A stretch of DNA of 64,000 nucleotides from Hemicordylus capensis (taxonomy: Eukaryota > Chordata > Lepidosauria > Squamata > Cordylidae). Below are positions 58,301 through 64,000 of the stretch, piece after piece. Position numbers and translations under genes: made by a program. Positions within the stretch are counted from its first letter, which is position 1. Every line of letters starts with the position of its first letter. The notes beneath the pieces were generated by a model, which searched no databases, was not told the origin of the DNA, and saw only the letters and a list, made by a program, of their open reading frames with translations. The stretch covers positions 190,063,501 to 190,127,500 of the forward strand of contig NC_069661.1 of NCBI RefSeq assembly GCF_027244095.1, in the 5' to 3' direction.

Positions 58301-61300
58301 GCATTGCCCTGAGTCCTGCACCCCACCACTGCACCACCAGCAGGGCAATTCCAGCCCAGAATTTCCCTGGCCCCAATGTGAGTATAGCCTGGGGAGTCAG
58401 CACATTGCTGTTGTCTGCTGTATAAATCTAATGGTTTGGAGCAAAGCTGACCTTAAAGGGCTGTGGGGCCCAAAACTATTAGGGGATGTGGGCATGGCAT
58501 GAAGACGTGGGGCCCTGATGAGGTGGTGGCAGCACTGAGGACAGCATCTTCTTCCCAAAATAATGTAGGCAGGGAAAATGGGGTCACTGCTGGCTGTGCG
58601 CTGCCATCATCACTTCTCTGGCAGGCAGAGTGATGCCAAGCCAAGCTGTGGAGAGCTGGACAGTCCAAGGTAGGCATTCGTAGGCAGACGGAGTGATTGG
58701 GTCTCGTCCTTCCTGATGTGAGATGGAGGACTGGGTGAGTGCCAGCCAGCAAGATGAGGCACCTCTGTCTACTGCCTTTCCCTCTGCCTCTGTCTCTCCT
58801 CCCACCCAGTTAGGAGCACACAACAGCAATGTGCTGACTCCCCAGGCTATACTCGATTCTGTCAATGCCCTGGTGGGAACCTAGGGAACTCACCAGGGCG
58901 GTAGACATGATTGCTCCTAAGTGTCCCTTCCGATCTGCTTTAAAAGTGGCTCCTTGGTATACAGAGGAGTTATGGGGTCTGAAGCAGCATGGTGACTGGA
59001 GCACAAGTTGGAGAGAACTCGGCTTGAATGTGACAGGACACAGCATAGAGCCCATTTGAAGTTTTATGCGGAGCTGGTGTGTGCGGCAAAGAACCAGTTC
59101 TGGTCTACGCGCATTGCTTCTGTAGGTTCGCATTGGGCAGAGCTGTCCTGGGTTGTGAGGAGTTTGATTCAGGCTCCTTCCAATACAAAGCAGTCCCCAG
59201 GGACTTTGTTCTGCTGTGATGCTTTTAATGGGTTCATTGTGGACAGAATCTTCGGGCTGACTTGGACTCCACTGTTTCTGCAGAGTCTATTAAGGTGGTG
59301 TCCAGCAATCCCTCTTGCAGTATTAGAGTGGATCAGTTTCAATTTGTGATGCCTGATGACGTGGACAAGCTGCTTGGGGCGGTGCGGCCTACCACTTGCT
59401 CTCTGGATCCTTGCCTGACTTGGCTGCTTTTATCTAGCAGGGAGATGGCTGGGGATGGCTTAGGTAATATTGTTAACTCATCGCTGAGGGAGGGTAGGAT
59501 GCCTCCTTGTTTGAAAGAGGCAATGATTAGACCACTTCTTAAGAAGCCTTCCCTAGATCCCTTAGTGATGGACAGTTATAGGCCGGTCTCCAATCTCCCA
59601 TGGTTGGGCAAGGTGATCGAGATAGTGGTGGCTAAACAGCTCCAGGTGGTTTTGGAGGAAACTGATTGTCTAGACCCATTTCAAACTGGCTTTAGAGCGA
59701 GATATGGGGTTGAGTCTGCCTTGGTCAGCCTGATGGATGATCTTTACCGGGGAATTGACAGAGGGAGTGCAACTCTGTTGGTTCTTTTGGATCTCTCAGC
59801 AGCGATACCATCGACCAGGGTATCCTTCTGGATCGGCTGTGGGAATTGGGGATAGGAGGCACTGCTTTGCAGTGGTTCTGCTCCTATCTCTCAGGTAGAT
59901 TCCAGATGGTGGAGCTTGGTGACAGGTCCTCTTTAAAACAGGAGCTTTTATATGGAGTCCCTCAGGGCTCCATTCTGTCTCCAGTGTTTTTTAATATTTA
60001 CATGAAACCACTGGTTGAGGTCATCAGGAGATTTGGTGCAGGGTGTTATGCTGATGACACCCCAAAATTTCCCCTCCTCCTTCTCATCATCAGGAAATGG
60101 CATTCACTCTCTAAATGCCTGCCTACAGGCAGTAATGGGCTGGATGAGGGATAACAAATTGAAGCTGAATCCAAGCAAGACCGAGGTGCTCACTGTGGGG
60201 GATCGGATTTTAAGGGATGAGTTAGATCTTCCTGTGCTGGATGGGGTTACACTTCCCCAGAAAGAACAGGTACACAGCTTGGGAGTGCTCTTGGATCCAG
60301 GCCCCACCATGGCATCTCAGGTGGAGGCTATGGCCAGGAGCGCATTCTATCAGTTTTGGTTGATTCGACAGCTGCATCCATTCCTTGAAGAGAATGATCT
60401 CAAAACAGTGGTGCATCAGCTGGCAACCTCCCTGCTGGTGGTGCAGTGGTGGGGTACAGGGCTCAGGGCAATGCCCCTATTACCCCCACTCAAAGGATGG
60501 AATTGGAGTGGAGTATACAGGTGAACTCTGTTATCTGCGGGGGTTCCATTCTCCACTACAATTGCAGATAATAAACTGTGGATAACGAGGCATTGAGACA
60601 GTGGGGACTTGGGGTGCAGGTTAGGTTCCTGGATTCTCCAAAAATGGTGGAAAACTGCCCTAAAGGGGAAAGTGCCTTACTGTGCTCCATGGGTCTCCAG
60701 TAGTCCAGCAATGCGCCCCCCCCGCCAAGTTCCAATTTGGAGGGAGAGCTGGTGTTGTGGTAGCAAGCATGACTTGTTGTTTTAGCTAAGCAGGGTCCAC
60801 CCTGGTTGCATATGAATGGAAGACTAGAAGTATGAGCACTGAGAAGATATTTCCCTCAGGGGATGGAGCTGCTCTGGGAAGAGCAGAAGGTTTCAAGGTC
60901 CCTCCTTGGCTTCTCCAAGATAGGGCTGAGAGAGATTCCTGCCTGAAACCTTGGAGAAACCACTTCCAGTCTGTGTAGAAAATATTGAGCTATTAGATAG
61001 CTAGATAGACTAATGGTCTGACTCAGTATATGGCAGCTTCCTATGTTACTAACTGGTGGATTAAAAACAAAACAAATGAGCCACAAAATGGCCCCTTTCC
61101 TCAAGATAGTGGCCAGAAATGACCTTAGAGGTAATTTATGGGCTCCCCAAAAGCACAGATACTTGGAAGTTGACTCCCCCCCCCGCATTGTATATCAAGG
61201 TTGGCGTATATCAAGGTTGGGTGTCAATTGCCCAACTGCGGATACACAGAACCTTGGATACCGGGACTGTGTATAGCGAGGTCCACTTGTGCATGGCATA

Positions 61301-61740
61301 TTTGCTAGACAACTAGTTAATGTTATTGTCATGAACAGTCTTAAGACCACATCAGAATCTCTCTATGTGCCTAGGGAAGAGAATCTCTCCTCTCCTCTCC
61401 TCCTCTACTTCCATTCTGCAGTGTGATAACTGTTGTTTGCTATAGAAAGACACTGTGTCCTGTGTGCCCATCCACTTACCTCTTTCCCCCTGGGCCTGGC
61501 CTGCATGTTGTTTTTGCTTGAAGTAATAAAACCAACTGACTATATAAAGGTAGGGTTTTTGCTAATAGCTCTCTTCAGTTTTAAGTTGGATAGTCACACA
61601 GAACTTCCTATCCTAATTGAGTTTAAAATTTTATGTTTTCTTCAGAGATGAATATTTCCGGATGAAACTTCAGTGGAAATCGGTCAGCGAAGAACAAGAA
61701 AAAAGAAACTACAGATTGAGAGACTATAGAAGTCTTATAG
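34132..61740 (+). CDS. TBC1D15: TBC1D15 Rab GTPase-activating protein, 5' part of the gene (10 coding exons)
   Basis: TBC-domain RabGAP. Exons are 34132-34155, 41872-41970, 42188-42262, 46412-46550, 52108-52318, 54907-55000, 55668-55865, 55965-56093, 58148-58251 and 61646-61740. They join in frame for 1168 nt (389 residues plus one base), all with GT-AG introns, and the gene continues past the window. The protein starts MAAPVSGK then IYEQEG, carries the conserved block WSFLFSLTDLKSIKQNKEG (about 122-140) and SFENLLDEP, and enters the TBC domain at about residue 324 with the RxxxWxxLxG signature (RKEVWKFLLG, 330-339). The catalytic arginine-finger motif IxxDxxR begins at the exon 10 boundary, so its arginine lies outside. 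From family knowledge it stimulates GTP hydrolysis by RAB7 and is recruited to mitochondria by FIS1. No stop or frameshift is seen. The 17-residue segment AGLLDRRKLLWAIHHWK, which I recall from human, is not found. Confidence 0.95.
37750..39260 (+). mobile_element. L2-type LINE, heavily decayed
   Basis: Traces of the same RT as the copy at 7340: DDTDYLDLFKSGFRPGFGME (37965-38030), PHGTYVVGVFRNPSS-like remnants of the PQGS region (38248-38290), and VVWNALPREACLALLLLSFK (39055-39115) for the C-terminal WNALP block. There is no long open frame, and divergence is much greater than in the copies at 7340 and 27505. Confidence 0.65.
40185..40320 (-). mobile_element. tRNA-derived MIR-like SINE
   Basis: Read on the minus strand, it has a tRNA-like head (TGGTGCAGTGGTTAGAATGC, then the B-box GGTTCAAATT). 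The body AGTCACTCTCTCTCAGCCTA and TTACCTCACAGGATTGTTGC follow. The second half resembles the conserved core shared with LINE tails at 3165-3200 and 63195-63235. Confidence 0.6.
40574..41137 (-). mobile_element. Sauria-type tRNA SINE, split by a 5S-headed SINE
   Basis: The 3' part (GTCATTGTCGACTGCTGGCG, GAGATGATGCCTTTCAGCAT) is at 40585-40731 and the tRNA head (GGGATTCGAACCGGCAACCT) is at 41041-41126. The whole is flanked by ATTTCCCCTTA at 40574-40584 and 41127-41137, a perfect 11-bp target duplication. Confidence 0.88.
40732..41034 (-). mobile_element. 5S rRNA-headed SINE inserted into a Sauria-type SINE
   Basis: Minus strand. Tail CTGAGTCAGACCATTGGTCT, body GCAGGCAGGAAATCTCTCTC, 5S-like head (ACCAGGGCAGACCCTGCTTA, CAAGTCATGCTTGCTACCAC). 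It interrupts the host SINE between its ATATAGGT and GTTTCCCA parts. ATAGGT occurs at both edges (40726-40731, 41035-41040). Confidence 0.87.
41872..41970 (+). CDS. TBC1D15: TBC1D15 coding exon 2
   Basis: Residues 9-41, starting VIYEQEGVFIHSS and ending GILRVIEK. The acceptor has a strong pyrimidine tract ending TTTAAAG; the donor is GTGTTA. Confidence 0.95.
42188..42262 (+). CDS. TBC1D15: TBC1D15 coding exon 3
   Basis: A 75-nt exon for residues 42-66 (DTEVIVDWKPVDD...ILYARK). Acceptor TTGTAG, donor GTATGT. Confidence 0.95.
42673..45424 (-). mobile_element. Tigger (pogo-type, Tc1/mariner superfamily) DNA transposon, 2752 bp
   Basis: Termini CAGTCGTCCCTTGCCAACCG on the left and the inverse of CTGTCGTCCCTCC on the right, flanked by TA at 42671-42672 and 45425-45426 as expected for this superfamily. 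The interior carries a Tigger transposase on the minus strand, antisense to the host gene. Both ends and the full coding length are present, so this is a full-length copy with decayed coding sequence. Confidence 0.88.
43151..44864 (-). pseudogene. Tigger transposase, CENP-B/TIGD1-like, broken
   Basis: Read from 44864 (MGPKHAGKGKGE). A psq-type helix-turn-helix (LGRLFGVNESTIRSIKKEE-like, near 44740-44690) comes first, then the CENP-B-type domain (KGWFENFKKCFSLHNVKLVE, about 44440-44380), then the DDE nuclease. Its catalytic aspartates are seen in FNVDKTGLFWKRMP (about 44300-44260), LLLLDNAPGHP (about 43955-43925) and IQPMDQGIVQAFK (about 43860-43820). The C-terminal tail is acidic (EEAGEEEEDSS). 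At least three frame breaks or stops divide it, so it is not functional. All three aspartates remain. Confidence 0.87.
46412..46550 (+). CDS. TBC1D15: TBC1D15 coding exon 4
   Basis: A 139-nt exon for residues 67-112 (DSSSVVEWAQTPKE...SYEAEWDMVNTVSFKK), ending in phase 1 before GTACAT. Confidence 0.95.
46902..47205 (+). mobile_element. 5S rRNA-headed SINE, full length
   Basis: Best-preserved copy. The head keeps 5S rRNA features: AGCTAAGCAGGGTC (46945-46958), CCTGGTT and GAATGGGAGAC (46975-46985), then GTGAGCACTGTAAG, which parallels the 5S GGGTGCTGTAGG. The body has GATAGGGCTGAGAGAGATTC, GCAACCTTGGAGAAGCCGCT and CAGTCTGTGTAGACAATACT. The tail GGCAGCTTCCTATATTCCTA ends in a short TTCCTAT repeat. 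The internal 5S control region implies RNA polymerase III transcription. Confidence 0.85.
49169..49650. mobile_element. pogo/Tigger-type MITE, about 480 bp
   Basis: Left end resembles CAGGTGAACTCTGTTATCTG in eroded form; right end AGCAAGGTCCACCTG followed by TA (49651-49652). Inner sequence (GGCCAGAAATGACCTCCTAG, CATGCTCTGTGGGCCTTCAG) is shared with the element at 60518-61289. A poly-A run and (AAATA)n at 49421-49472 may be an added insertion. Confidence 0.68.
49776..49910 (+). mobile_element. Sauria-type SINE, 5'-truncated
   Basis: Body CATCAGCTCATACTGCGTGG, GTATTCTACCAAAGAAAATC and the BovB-type tail AATTGGCTTGACGGCACACT with TTTACCTTACCTT. It lacks the tRNA head. It seems inserted in another repeat whose parts lie on either side (TTTCCTGCTCTTTCTGGC, GGGCTCACAATCTTTAC). 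Confidence 0.8.
51758..51936 (-). mobile_element. tRNA-headed SINE sharing the tail of the 5S-headed family
   Basis: The minus-strand head reads CTCAGTGGTGCTTTGCATGC, then AGAAGGTCTCAGGTTCAGTC, a tRNA-like A and B box (B box at 51886-51896). The tail AGCAAGCTGCTTTATACTGT with ACACCATTGGTCCATC matches the 5S-headed SINE. Confidence 0.75.
52108..52318 (+). CDS. TBC1D15: TBC1D15 coding exon 5
   Basis: A 211-nt exon that carries the best-conserved N-terminal block (WSFLFSLTDLKSIKQNKEG, then GWSYLVFCLKDDVVLPALHF). It ends KKYVVFCE before donor GTAAGT. A long hairpin element starts 50 bp downstream. Confidence 0.95.
52319..54906 (+). other. TBC1D15 intron 5 (remainder)
   Basis: Apart from the hairpin element just after exon 5, it holds a reversed LINE tail trace (TTATACCGCCCTTCCAAAAG, 53489-53508) and an AAGTAAG-type trace near 53842. 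No gene is seen. Confidence 0.6.
52368..52850. mobile_element. Hairpin-rich MITE (hAT-like), about 480 bp
   Basis: Outer ends TAGGGGTGTGCAGAAC and the inverse of TCTGTACAGAACAGG. Inside, arms 52537-52621 and 52625-52719 are inverse copies (for example CCAGTTGGCTTGGGAT against ATCCCAAGCCAACTGG). GGAACA/TGTTCC-type motifs recur. Family assignment is tentative because no target duplication is clear. Confidence 0.6.
54907..55000 (+). CDS. TBC1D15: TBC1D15 coding exon 6
   Basis: A 94-nt exon (SSQDKRILVNCQSISQSFEN, then LLDEPTYGLIQ). The acceptor AG follows a TG-repeat tract instead of a normal pyrimidine run, which may weaken it. Donor GTTTGT. Confidence 0.93.
55668..55865 (+). CDS. TBC1D15: TBC1D15 coding exon 7
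   Basis: A 198-nt exon starting KLKKDPYTAT and running through KVTNYIFDSLRGSD to FEVITR. It joins directly in frame to the preceding exon at LIQ, skipping the 17 residues found between these points in the long human isoform. Confidence 0.95.
55965..56093 (+). CDS. TBC1D15: TBC1D15 coding exon 8
   Basis: A 129-nt exon (IDLGKRPKVHRRQPMSLEEW, then NKNMDSEGRIL...QMIFKG). It is only 99 bp from exon 7. Acceptor TTTTAG, donor GTAATA, which is a weak match to the usual donor. Confidence 0.94.
56094..58147 (+). other. TBC1D15 intron 8 (remainder)
   Basis: Apart from the hairpin at 57237-57509, I see no recognised repeat. A G-run of about 10 bases lies near 56873. Confidence 0.65.
57237..57509. repeat. 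Long imperfect hairpin with a G-tract in one arm and a C-tract in the other
   Basis: Left arm AGGAGCCCTTGCGCAGC (from about 57258), C-run, AAGAGGGGGCGAATATTTCG. Right arm GAATATTCGCCCTCTTG, G-run (about 57449-57468), GCTGCGCAAGGGCTCCT. The arms are about 110 bp and the loop about 60 bp. Probably a MITE, but no target duplication is clear. Confidence 0.75.
58148..58251 (+). CDS. TBC1D15: TBC1D15 coding exon 9, start of the TBC domain
   Basis: A 104-nt exon with GLCHALRKEVWKFLLGYFPW, the first TBC motif, then HSTREERTNVQKRK. Acceptor CTTAAG, donor GTGAGT. Confidence 0.94.
58293..60482. other. LINE fragment bounded by two nested inverted-repeat pairs
   Basis: Outer pair: 58293-58346 against 60430-60482 (TAATAGGGGCATTGCCCTGA and its inverse, over 50 bp at high identity). 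Inner pair: 58380-58419 against 58815-58854 (GAGTATAGCCTGGGGAGTCA and its inverse, 40 bp with one mismatch). The LINE segment lies between the right copies. Both outer ends are next to TA, so a terminal-repeat transposon is possible but unproven. Confidence 0.65.
58852..60432 (+). mobile_element. L2-type LINE, internal fragment lacking both ends
   Basis: Begins in the linker (ELTRAVDMIAPKCPFRSALK, 58887-58947), runs through the RT (SYRPVSNLPWLGKVIEIVVA-like, FQTGFRARYGVESALVSLMD, YGVPQGSILSPVFFNIYMKP at 59950-60010, YADDTP at about 60048-60065) and KLKLNPSKTEVLTV. It stops at VVHQLATS (60432). It has neither a 5' region nor a 3' UTR tail, which is odd for a LINE, since truncation normally spares the 3' end. 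Several frame breaks. Confidence 0.82.
60518..61289. mobile_element. pogo/Tigger-type MITE carrying a SINE insertion
   Basis: Left end CAGGTGAACTCTGTTATCTG after TA (60516-60517). Right end TATAGCGAGGTCCACTTG, its near inverse. The inside matches the MITE at 49169-49650. The 5S-headed SINE at 60738-61053 splits it, so the MITE is older. Confidence 0.78.
60738..61053 (+). mobile_element. 5S rRNA-headed SINE inside a MITE
   Basis: Head AGCTAAGCAGGGTC (60785-60798) and GAATGGAAGAC, body GATAGGGCTGAGAGAGATTC, tail GGCAGCTTCCTATGTTACTA. Contains a small TAGATAGCTAGATAGA slippage near 60995. Confidence 0.83.
61646..61740 (+). CDS. TBC1D15: TBC1D15 coding exon 10, last in window
   Basis: A 95-nt exon (DEYFRMKLQWKSVSEEQEKR, then NYRLRDYRSLI). 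It ends in phase 1 before GTAATT. The next exon should carry the arginine finger and is outside the window. Confidence 0.94.
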
Positions 61741-62417
61741 GTAATTTGAGAAACATAGAATGCAAGATATGAATAGGTTATATTGGGTGAGCTTTAAAGT
61801 CTACACAGATGAGAAGACCTGTGTGTAGAAGAATCTACCTGCTATGTTTGTTTAAGATTGTTTCTGTTATCAAGTTGTATCCTATCCAGTTCCATATGCC
61901 AGATTTAGACTTTCTCTCCCCCCTGCCCCTTGCCTGTTTTACTGCGGACATAAAATAACAAGTCATTCTAGTAAGAACTAATCTGCCTACTTTCCTTTCA
62001 CTGTAATCTTAATAGATAACTACCATCCTCAGAAGTTAGCCAACTTCAGCCTTAAATGTTCACATGCCCACCATCTTGAATTGGGGTGGATGACATCATC
62101 ACAAATTATGCTGTTGAGGTGTCCCTACAGCTGTAGTAAATTAGGTCCAAATAGGTTACCACCTGCACCTCAACATTAATGTGTCTGCCATAGTGAATCA
62201 GGGTGGATGACCAGTGGTGCATCTAGGTAATTTTGGAGCCTGGACCTAAAGGCTATTGGAGCTCCACCCCCCCTCCCACCGCCATCCCCAGCCTGTCAGC
62301 GTCTTCCGAACGATTTGTAATTGAGTAGAGGAAACAGGGAAGGGGAAATGTGAATGGATAGAGAACTTAAGATAAAGAGAAACAAGGGAAGGAAGGATAG
62401 GAAAATCAGAGAAGAAA

Positions 62418-63020
62418 GAAGGTGCCTTGCAAAAAACAGATGAGAGTATTTTCTTTCCCAGACCATAGTTTAAGACTGAGACATTTTTCCACATTTATTT
62501 CTATTTCTCTATTTGATGGGGAAGGGGATTGGCTTGAACAGAAGCAGTGAATGAGAACAATCTTCCGCCACCCCCTACACAAACGCAACCAGTAAACTAT
62601 TTTAATGGTTCTTGATGCAAGCAACAGATCCCTCCTTGAGTCCCATCATCTGTGCGTGCGTGCTCTCTCTCACCCTTGATCACCCCCACTCCAAGACCCC
62701 AACCCCTAGTATACTTGAAGAACTCTGTACTGCACCACCCATACCCAGGTCCTTTCCTCTAGTCTCTTGATGTGAGATGGGTTAAAGAAGGTGCCTTGCA
62801 AAAAACGGATGAGATTTTATTTCCCAAACCATAGTTGAGGACTGAGACATTTCCCCCCACATCTGTTTCTCTATTTGATGGGGAAGAGGTTTGAAAAGAA
62901 GCTGGGACTGAGTACAATTAGCTGCCACCCCCCTAACACACACAAGCACCCATAAAAGAAACCACAACAGAAGCAACAGATCCCTCTTGAAGTGCCAGCA
63001 GGCTCTCTCACCCCCCTCAC
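62418..63020. repeat. Tandem duplication of about 369 bp spacing
   Basis: AGGTGCCTTGCAAAAAAC occurs near 62420 and again near 62789. In both it is followed by ACCATAGTT, GACTGAGACATTT, TCTCTATTTGATGGGGAAG and GCTGCCACCCC/CCGCCACCCC. The copies differ by small insertions and substitutions. Confidence 0.8.
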
Positions 63021-63237
63021 TCCAGACCCAAACTTGCAGCATAACATGAGAAATCAGCACTCGCGCACACTCACACCACCAACTCTATCCCCAATCCCCA
63101 GCATAACATGAGAACTCAATAATGCACCCCCACTGCCACAAGATCTTCACCCACTTGAGCTCAGAGTTAACTTGGGCCACTTGTTAGCTCTCAGCCCAAC
63201 CTAGCTCACAGGATTGTTGTGAGTATAAATTGAGGGG

Positions 63238-63447
63238 AAACATATGAAGCTGCCTTCCACTTAGTCAGGCCATTGGTCCCTCCAACTTTGGGCCATCTGC
63301 ACTGACTGGCAACAACTCCCCGGGCCCAGGGTCCCAGGCAGGAGACATTCCAGTCTTTCCCAGCCCTAGCTGGAGATGCCAGGGTCTGATCCTGGAACCC
63401 ACTTTATGCAAAGCATGTATTATTTCTCAAAACTACAGCTCCATCCC
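63238..63447 (-). mobile_element. tRNA-headed SINE sharing the tail of the 5S-headed family
   Basis: Tail GAAGCTGCCTTCCACTTAGT with GGCCATTGGTCCC, middle CCAGGCAGGAGACATTCCAG and CCCAGCCCTAGCTGGAGATG, then an eroded tRNA-like head (inverse of TGCTTTGCATAAAGTGGGTT). It is longer than the copy at 51758 and shows the shared body clearly. Confidence 0.72.
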
Positions 63448-64000
63448 TGAAGCGATCTGCACTCCTTGGAGGATGGCCAGGGAAAAAGATCAAGATGAAA
63501 ATTCCAGCAGTGGCGAGGGATAGTGTGTTGTAAATGCTTCCTGTCAGTTAGTTTCTGAGCACTACCCATTTCTTTACAAGTACTCCATAACAGTGGCAAT
63601 GTATTTGTGACATGCGGGTCGCTTCCTAATGTTGGAGTCATCGTCGGAGATGGCTCCAAATGTTGGAGAGCCTGTCAAACCAGCCCTGGAGAGCAAAAGG
63701 AAAAGGGGAAATGTTGAATTTGAATGCAGTCACCTTTTGAGCCCAAGAAGGAAACTATATCTCCATTGCACCGCAAATCACAAGGCAGCCAGAATCAGCA
63801 GCATGTTCAAGTAGGCAGCCCTGACCAGGTGCTGCAGACACCCCCCCCACCCCCACAGTAGCACTTGCTAACTCCACCGCGCCTCCCCTTCCCCAGCAGT
63901 ATCCCACACTCCTTCTCGAATCCCAGCCAGCCACCCCCTGCCGTCTCTGCCTCCCCCTTTTGCAAGCTGTGGGAGTTTTCTGCAAAGGAAGAGAACAAGA

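Larger units (their letters stand above)
61741..64000 (+). other. TBC1D15 intron 10 (partial)
   Basis: No further TBC1D15 exon is visible before the window ends. It holds a CAGTGGTGCATCTAGG motif at about 62213 that looks like a MITE end, the duplication at 62418-63020, and a SINE at 63238-63447. Confidence 0.6.

Noticed and set aside
1-64000. Endogenous retrovirus, LTR element or Polinton
   Set aside because: I found no protease, integrase, capsid or envelope-like frame and no paired long terminal repeats. All reverse transcriptase traces fit BovB or L2-type LINEs.

Overview
The window looks like nuclear DNA of a squamate reptile, most likely a lizard. It carries two split vertebrate genes with GT-AG introns and CpG-rich promoters. 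The space around them is filled with repeats typical of squamates: RTE-BovB and L2/CR1-type LINEs, tRNA-derived Sauria-type SINEs with a BovB tail, 5S rRNA-headed SINEs, hAT MITEs and pogo/Tigger elements. I see no bacterial, viral or organellar genes, and no retroviral or LTR element that I can support.

Gene layout, both on the plus strand: RAB21 is complete, with 7 coding exons from 9645 to 21514 encoding 226 residues. TBC1D15 is 5'-complete but runs off the right edge, with 10 coding exons from 34132 to 61740 encoding the first 389 residues. The same neighbours in the same order lie on human 12q21.1, so this is an old conserved linkage. RAB21 is an endosomal small GTPase. TBC1D15 is a Rab GTPase-activating protein known mainly for acting on RAB7 at lysosomes and mitochondria. 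They share the Rab switch theme, but the sequence shows no evidence of a joint pathway.

Region by region: 1-4600 is intergenic with few recognisable repeats. 4608-8915 is a block of nested repeats: a Sauria-type SINE, a BovB LINE carrying a hAT MITE and a SINE piece, then an L2-type LINE. 9050-9950 is the RAB21 CpG island. 9810-17675 is RAB21 intron 1, holding SINEs, a 25-bp minisatellite, two hAT MITEs in contact, LINE 3' ends, diverged tandem arrays and a pogo-type MITE. 17676-21514 holds RAB21 exons 2-7, followed by its 3' UTR. 24500-33690 is intergenic and is dominated by a long minus-strand L2-type LINE (about 27505-31230) whose 5' region contains a 270-bp-period repeat. 33690-34330 is the TBC1D15 CpG island. 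The TBC1D15 introns hold a degraded LINE, a SINE inserted in a SINE, a 2.75-kb Tigger transposon with decayed transposase, several MITEs, two long hairpins and a LINE fragment bounded by nested inverted repeats.

Most notable observations: the 5S-headed SINE and a tRNA-headed SINE share their body and 3' tail, so one may be a head-swap or fusion derivative of the other. Several insertions are dated relative to one another by perfect target duplications. The 51-bp TBC1D15 exon that I recall in the long mammalian isoform is not visible. All family names come from remembered sequence patterns, not from searches.
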